Assembly: GCA_002501855.1 (NCBI GenBank)
Contig: DAOM01000126.1
Span: 7,756 to 24,510, forward strand
Source: Candidatus Nitrosopolaris nunavutensis
Lineage (GTDB): Archaea > Thermoproteota > Nitrososphaeria > Nitrososphaerales > Nitrososphaeraceae
Reading direction: 5' to 3'
DNA: 16,755 nt
The translations under genes and the position numbers were made by a program. A model generated the notes under the pieces. It did no database searches, was not told the DNA's origin, and worked only from the letters and a program-made list of their open reading frames with translations. Shown here one piece after another: positions 13,962-16,755 of the stretch. Positions within the stretch are counted from its first letter, which is position 1. Each line of letters begins with the position of its first letter.

Positions 13962-14132
13962 ATGATAAAAACAGCTGAAGCGAAGTCTGACAGTATCATC
14001 GAAACATCACAAGAAAAAAGGGAGCGGTTTCTTATGGAATTCGAAAAGCCATTCAAGTGTGAAAAATGCAATGAGCGGTTTAAGAAGAAAAAATACCTGC
14101 GTGAACACAAGTCGCAGATCCATTCGTATTAG
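13962..14132 (+). CDS. 56-residue single C2H2 zinc finger protein
   Basis: The C-terminal half is a classical C2H2 finger: C33-x2-C36-x3-F40-x5-L46-x2-H49-x4-H54, including both core hydrophobic residues, in the segment F-K-C-E-K-C-N-E-R-F-K-K-K-K-Y-L-R-E-H-K. The helix region carries four lysines plus an arginine, suiting nucleic-acid binding. The first 30 residues are polar and charged (S-I-I-E-T-S-Q-E-K-R-E-R-F-L). The ATG at 13962 is about 20 bases after an AT-rich box and there is no ribosome binding site, suggesting a leaderless mRNA. Single C2H2 fingers are uncommon in archaea but recur in thaumarchaeota. A role as a small DNA-binding regulator is an inference. It is the only gene between two gaps. 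Confidence 0.78.
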   Translation: MIKTAEAKSDSIIETSQEKRERFLMEFEKPFKCEKCNERFKKKKYLREHKSQIHSY

Positions 14133-14181
14133 TCTCATTGTTCACAATATACAACATATTCAAGATTGGTATCTTTTTCGG

Positions 14182-14197
14182 AACTATAAATATAGTT
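14182..14197. repeat. AT-rich inverted repeat after the C2H2 gene
   Basis: AACTATA-AA-TATAGTT is a perfect 7-base inverted repeat 50 bases after the zinc finger stop. Composition makes a chance origin possible; it could otherwise be a TATA-like or transcript-end element. Confidence 0.3.
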
Positions 14198-14256
14198 TAT
14201 GAAAAACTGGAAGTAGTTTTAAAAAATTATTAATATTGGATTAAATCTGACAGATA

Positions 14257-14265
14257 TTTTTAAAT
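14257..14265 (+). promoter_or_regulatory. TATA box for the adenosyltransferase gene
   Basis: TTTTTAAAT is centred about 30 bases before the ATG at 14291. Confidence 0.5.
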
Positions 14266-14287
14266 TATCCAGCATAATACCGGATAA
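14265..14287. promoter_or_regulatory. TTATCC...GGATAA dyad over the predicted transcription start
   Basis: TTATCC (14265-14270) and GGATAA (14282-14287) are perfect inverted arms with an 11-base spacer, placed between the TATA box and the ATG at 14291. A dimeric repressor bound there would block the start of transcription. The regulator is unknown. Confidence 0.4.
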
Positions 14288-14290
14288 TGT

Positions 14291-14881
14291 ATGAAAATTT
14301 ATACTAAAACAGGGGATAAAGGTGAAACCGGTCTTATCGGTGGAAAACGCATCTCAAAGGGAGATCCACGAATAGTTGCATACGGTTCAGTGGACGAACT
14401 AAATTCAAATATTGGGATAGCCATCTCATCATTGACCGTAAAAGATAGGGACCTTTTCTTGGATCTCATAAATATTATGACGTGCATTCAAAGTGAACTA
14501 TTTATAGTTGGCTCAGATTTGGCTGATCCTAGATACCATGCAGGAAATCAAAATGAATACAAAACTCCTAGAACAGAGGAAAACATGGCATCGGCTTTAG
14601 AAGATGCGATAGATAAATTTGAAACGGAACTTGAACCAATCACATTCTTTATTCTTCCAGGAGGAAGTATTGAAGCATCACTTCTTCATATCACTCGCAC
14701 TATTGCTAGAAGGGCTGAGATTGCTGCAGCATTACTCTCAAAAGACCAAATAATAAATCCTACCGTCTTAGTATATCTCAACAGACTATCAGACTTTCTG
14801 TTTGTAGCCGCGAGGCTGATAAACAAACGCCTCGGAATTAAAGACGTAGCTTGGAGGCCTAGCGAGGGGCAGACAAGGTAA
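14291..14881 (+). CDS. pduO: PduO-type cob(I)alamin adenosyltransferase
   Basis: The enzyme transfers the adenosyl group of ATP to cob(I)alamin to make adenosylcobalamin, the cofactor of methylmalonyl-CoA mutase and class II ribonucleotide reductase. The 196 residues carry all family marks: the ATP-binding N-terminus Y-T-K-T-G-D-K-G-E-T-G-L (residues 4-15), Y-G-S-V-D-E-L-N-S (31-39), R-T-I-A-R-R-A-E (136-143) and N-R-L-S-D-F-L-F-V-A-A-R (164-175), in a five-helix bundle that forms trimers. Length is normal. The ATG at 14291 is leaderless relative to its TATA box, and a dyad overlaps the transcription start. The gene stands alone. Thaumarchaeota make cobalamin and use a methylmalonyl-CoA mutase in carbon fixation, which is the likely consumer (known biology, not seen here). 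Confidence 0.95.
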   Translation: MKIYTKTGDKGETGLIGGKRISKGDPRIVAYGSVDELNSNIGIAISSLTVKDRDLFLDLINIMTCIQSELFIVGSDLADPRYHAGNQNEYKTPRTEENMASALEDAIDKFETELEPITFFILPGGSIEASLLHITRTIARRAEIAAALLSKDQIINPTVLVYLNRLSDFLFVAARLINKRLGIKDVAWRPSEGQTR

Positions 14882-14902
14882 CTTTAACTTCAAAATCCGA
14901 CT

Positions 14903-14933
14903 ACTTTTGGCAACTATTGCTAGTAACAAAAGT
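14903..14933 (+). terminator. hairpin after the adenosyltransferase gene
   Basis: ACTTTTG (14903-14909) and CAAAAGT (14927-14933) can pair, with a smaller GCAA-CTA-TTGC stem inside the loop. It begins 22 bases after the stop codon. No strong T run follows directly, so terminator function is only possible. Confidence 0.3.
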
Positions 14934-15092
14934 CAGCTCTAAGGAATGAGTTTTATTTTGATTATTATTAATAACCCTCTCAAAGCTAAGATTGCTCTAT
15001 TTCGATATGCTTATTCCCACATTTTAATACCTGATATAGCTATATTAGATATTGCTTAGATGTGAGTGTGCAATGGCGGGGCAATATACAAA

Positions 15093-15662
15093 ATGGGAAG
15101 AAAAAAAAAGACGGATCTGACCCCGTTTTTCCAGCATGTCTTACGGCTCAAGCATGTAAAAAGAGCTGGATGGATTTCAAGAGCCCAAATTAGTAATCCA
15201 GAATCGGTAGCAGATCACTCGTATTCGGTGTGTGCAATAAGCATGGCTTTATCAGATATGCTGGGGTTGAACACGGAAAGGGTTATGAAGATGGCAATCC
15301 TCCATGATTTGCCTGAATCAATCATTGGAGATTTTGTGCCTGGTGAAGTTACTAAAAAAAAGAAACGCGCAGAGGAGAATAATGCGATAGGGACTATTTT
15401 ACAATCGATTCCTCCTTGCTTACGTTCAGATTATAAAGGAATATGGTTGGAATACCTCTTAAATAAAACTGACATTGCGCGATTAGTACATACAGTGGAT
15501 AAGCTTGAGATGGCGCTGCAAGCAAGACAGTATGTCATCGAAGGCTACCCTGAGCATTTGCTAGCTCAGTTTTTGGATTTTCCTAAAAAATACGTGATGG
15601 ATTACAAACACGAAATTATCTCACAGATACAAAATGCTTTAAAGCCGCGTCGCCCCAAATAA
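15093..15662 (+). CDS. HD-domain hydrolase, YfbR/HDDC2-like 5'-nucleotidase
   Basis: The 189-residue product carries the metal-binding set of the HD family: H42 (V-A-D-H-S-Y), H71-D72 (A-I-L-H-D-L-P-E), E75, D80 (I-I-G-D) and D136 (H-T-V-D-K-L-E-M). The E-S-V-A-D-H-S-Y start and the I-G-D-F-V-P-G-E segment are typical of the YfbR/HDDC2 group, which removes phosphate from deoxynucleoside monophosphates, so nucleotide-pool control is likely. The N-terminus is very basic (M-G-R-K-K-K-T). I chose the ATG at 15093; a GTG at 15066 is in frame and gives nine more residues. A TATA-like CTATATTAG (about 15040-15048) lies upstream. The next gene starts 10 bases after the stop, so the two are probably co-transcribed. 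Confidence 0.88.
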   Translation: MGRKKKTDLTPFFQHVLRLKHVKRAGWISRAQISNPESVADHSYSVCAISMALSDMLGLNTERVMKMAILHDLPESIIGDFVPGEVTKKKKRAEENNAIGTILQSIPPCLRSDYKGIWLEYLLNKTDIARLVHTVDKLEMALQARQYVIEGYPEHLLAQFLDFPKKYVMDYKHEIISQIQNALKPRRPK

Positions 15663-15672
15663 TAATAGAAGC

Positions 15673-15996
15673 ATGCAGTACTTTACGGCTCTGAAGATAG
15701 GAGAAAAACGTGTGAAAGCCGCTCAAGACGTCTTGACAAAATATACTGGTCACGCTATGCCCGCATTGGCATTGAAAGATAATAAGGACAACAAATGGGA
15801 ACCCGTAGGAGAGGAGAACCTATTTGCTGTTGTAAAGGAAGCTAGTGGATACATGATTGCAATTTGCGACAAAAATGGCGTGGCAAAATCGATCGCTCAA
15901 TGGTTCATAGAAGATACAAAAAATGAGATCATAGCTAAAATTAAGGCTGAGCAGAATATGATTGAATATCTTGGTAAGCTGTCTCTACCAATATAA
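15673..15996 (+). CDS. conserved-looking hypothetical protein, 107 residues
   Basis: I do not recognise a family. The soluble 107-residue product begins M-Q-Y-F-T-A-L-K-I-G-E-K-R-V-K-A-A-Q-D-V-L, a strand then a helix, followed by a K-D-N-K-D-N-K-W-E-P-V-G loop, a helix-strand pair (E-E-N-L-F-A-V-V-K-E-A...Y-M-I-A-I-C-D), and a long C-terminal helix (W-F-I-E-D-T-K-N-E-I-I-A-K-I-K-A-E-Q). No metal site, catalytic triad or membrane segment is visible. It starts 10 bases after the HD hydrolase and is most likely translated from the same message, which suggests a shared role. The following TIGR00300 gene starts 43 bases after its stop, so a three-gene unit is possible. Confidence 0.72.
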   Translation: MQYFTALKIGEKRVKAAQDVLTKYTGHAMPALALKDNKDNKWEPVGEENLFAVVKEASGYMIAICDKNGVAKSIAQWFIEDTKNEIIAKIKAEQNMIEYLGKLSLPI

Positions 15997-16039
15997 CGAA
16001 TGCTTAATTAGATAATATGCAATAGTTTTCTTTTGATAT

Positions 16040-16755
16040 TTGACAGAAAAAAAATACGAGCAAGAGATCGAGGTAAAAGGTCATCTTATTGACTCTATGA
16101 TCCTGACGAGAATCTTTGATAATATTATGGATCTGAAGGGAGACTTTCAAGTTCTGGATTTCAATGTTGGGAAGAGAAAAAAAGATGTTAGCTATGCCCG
16201 CCTCATAGTTCGAGGCAAAAGTCGCGAACATCTAAACCAATTATTGGAATCCCTCTACAGAGAAGGAGCACAGCCTATTTCCATTCAACAAGTTATGTTG
16301 AAACCAGTTCTTAAAGACATGGTGATGCCTGATAATTTTTACAGCACAACAAACAATACGACTCAAGTCTACTACAAAGGCGTATGGATAGACGTTGTAA
16401 ACATGATGATGGATAAGTGCATAGCAGTAGATACCGAGAAAAAAACGGCAGAATGTAAGATGATACGTGATCTAAAGAAGGGGAATACGGTAGTCGTAGG
16501 AGAACAAGGGGTCAGGATAATTCCACAGGAACGCCCACGAGAAGGGGTTGACCTTTTTCAGTTTATGGGCAGTAGCAGCTCCAGCGAAAGACCTACACAA
16601 CAAATTGCTCGAAAGATCGCAGTCGACATTTATAACACTAAGGAAACTCGTGGGGGCAGGATAATCGTGGTAGCCGGACCGGTAATCGTCCATTCAGGTG
16701 CATCGGAAGCTCTTGCAAAATTGATTCGAATGGGATATGTACAGGGACTCTTAAC
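16040..16755 (+). CDS. TIGR00300/LOR-SDH domain protein (archaeal ornithine cyclodeaminase type), 3' end outside window
   Basis: The frame runs off the window after 238 complete codons. It shows the archaeal LOR/SDH conserved domain: E-V-K-G-H-L-I-D-S-M-I-L-T-R-I-F-D, D-L-K-G-D-F-Q-V-L-D-F-N-V-G-K-R-K-K-D, S-Y-A-R-L-I-V, then a second part with C-I-A-V-D, V-V-V-G-E-Q-G-V-R-I-I-P and the glycine-containing segment G-G-R-I-I-V-V-A-G-P-V-I-V-H-S-G-A. Characterised archaeal relatives convert ornithine to proline with release of ammonia; the same fold is the C-terminal part of cyanobacterial arginine-degrading ArgZ/AgrE. The start is TTG at 16040: an in-frame TGA at 16034-16036 rules out anything earlier, and the next ATG lies inside the conserved domain. 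An AT-rich box (TTAATTAGATAATA) is just upstream. Confidence 0.85.
   Translation, partial: MTEKKYEQEIEVKGHLIDSMILTRIFDNIMDLKGDFQVLDFNVGKRKKDVSYARLIVRGKSREHLNQLLESLYREGAQPISIQQVMLKPVLKDMVMPDNFYSTTNNTTQVYYKGVWIDVVNMMMDKCIAVDTEKKTAECKMIRDLKKGNTVVVGEQGVRIIPQERPREGVDLFQFMGSSSSSERPTQQIARKIAVDIYNTKETRGGRIIVVAGPVIVHSGASEALAKLIRMGYVQGLL

Noticed and set aside
14210..14290. Cobalamin riboswitch before the adenosyltransferase gene
   Set aside because: The TATA box is only about 30 bases from the ATG, so there is no leader long enough to hold one.
1..14921. Twelve-base repeat GCAACTATTGCT at 1-12 and 14910-14921
   Set aside because: A few repeated 12-mers are expected by chance in 16.7 kb of AT-rich DNA; no further similarity extends from either copy, so it is not an attachment-site pair.
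1..16755. CRISPR array, insertion sequence, integrase or defence operon
   Set aside because: No regularly spaced direct repeats, transposase or integrase motifs were seen on either strand.

Overview
The window is an AT-rich archaeal stretch, most probably from a soil ammonia-oxidising thaumarchaeon (class Nitrososphaeria; the low GC points to Ca. Nitrosocosmicus rather than Nitrososphaera, but that is inference). The evidence is TATA boxes about 23-31 bases upstream of start codons with almost no leader, a tRNA gene with a non-canonical intron, PduO-type adenosyltransferase, archaeal TIGR00300/LOR-SDH protein, stand-alone AsnC-type ligand domain, many tiny zinc-finger proteins, and Ser/Thr/Asn-rich secreted proteins.

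Layout. 1-976: the tail of an unresolved region, then a Ku DNA-end-binding gene (minus). 977-1824: no convincing gene. 1825-2259: small secreted low-complexity protein (minus). 2891-4393: a HAMP histidine kinase broken by two compensating frameshifts (plus). 4462-4632: a small membrane protein frame with no start codon (minus). 4831-5022: small charged protein (plus). 5252-6340: COMT-like O-methyltransferase (minus). 6555-6671: 38-residue zinc ribbon (minus). 7051-7395: a tatA-like gene with two in-frame TAG codons (minus). 7428-8474: a bicupin protein (minus), whose Tat signal peptide lies just upstream (8475-8670) but out of frame by one base. 9169-10059: SIMPL-domain exported protein (minus). 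10528-11418: an unrecognised protein (plus). 11544-12524: flavin-reductase domain fused to a Nudix-like domain (minus). 12727-12824: intron-containing tRNA-Phe. 12895-13269: zinc-binding miniprotein plus two-TM protein (plus). 13272-13526: stand-alone AsnC ligand domain (minus). 13962-14132: a classical C2H2 zinc finger (plus). 14291-14881: PduO adenosyltransferase. 15093-15662 and 15673-15996: HD-domain hydrolase and an unknown partner, followed by the start of a TIGR00300 gene running off the window (16040-16755).

The main theme is gene decay in the left half. Between about 2.9 and 8.7 kb four adjacent loci are damaged: the kinase (two indels), the small membrane protein (no start, upstream in-frame stops), tatA (two nonsense codons), and the bicupin's Tat leader (one indel). 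A Tat translocase subunit and a Tat-exported bicupin lying next to each other and both damaged suggests a lost envelope module, although two of the indels sit in short homopolymers and could be sequencing errors. The right half is intact and looks like ordinary core genome. I saw no CRISPR array, insertion sequence, integrase or obvious defence system.
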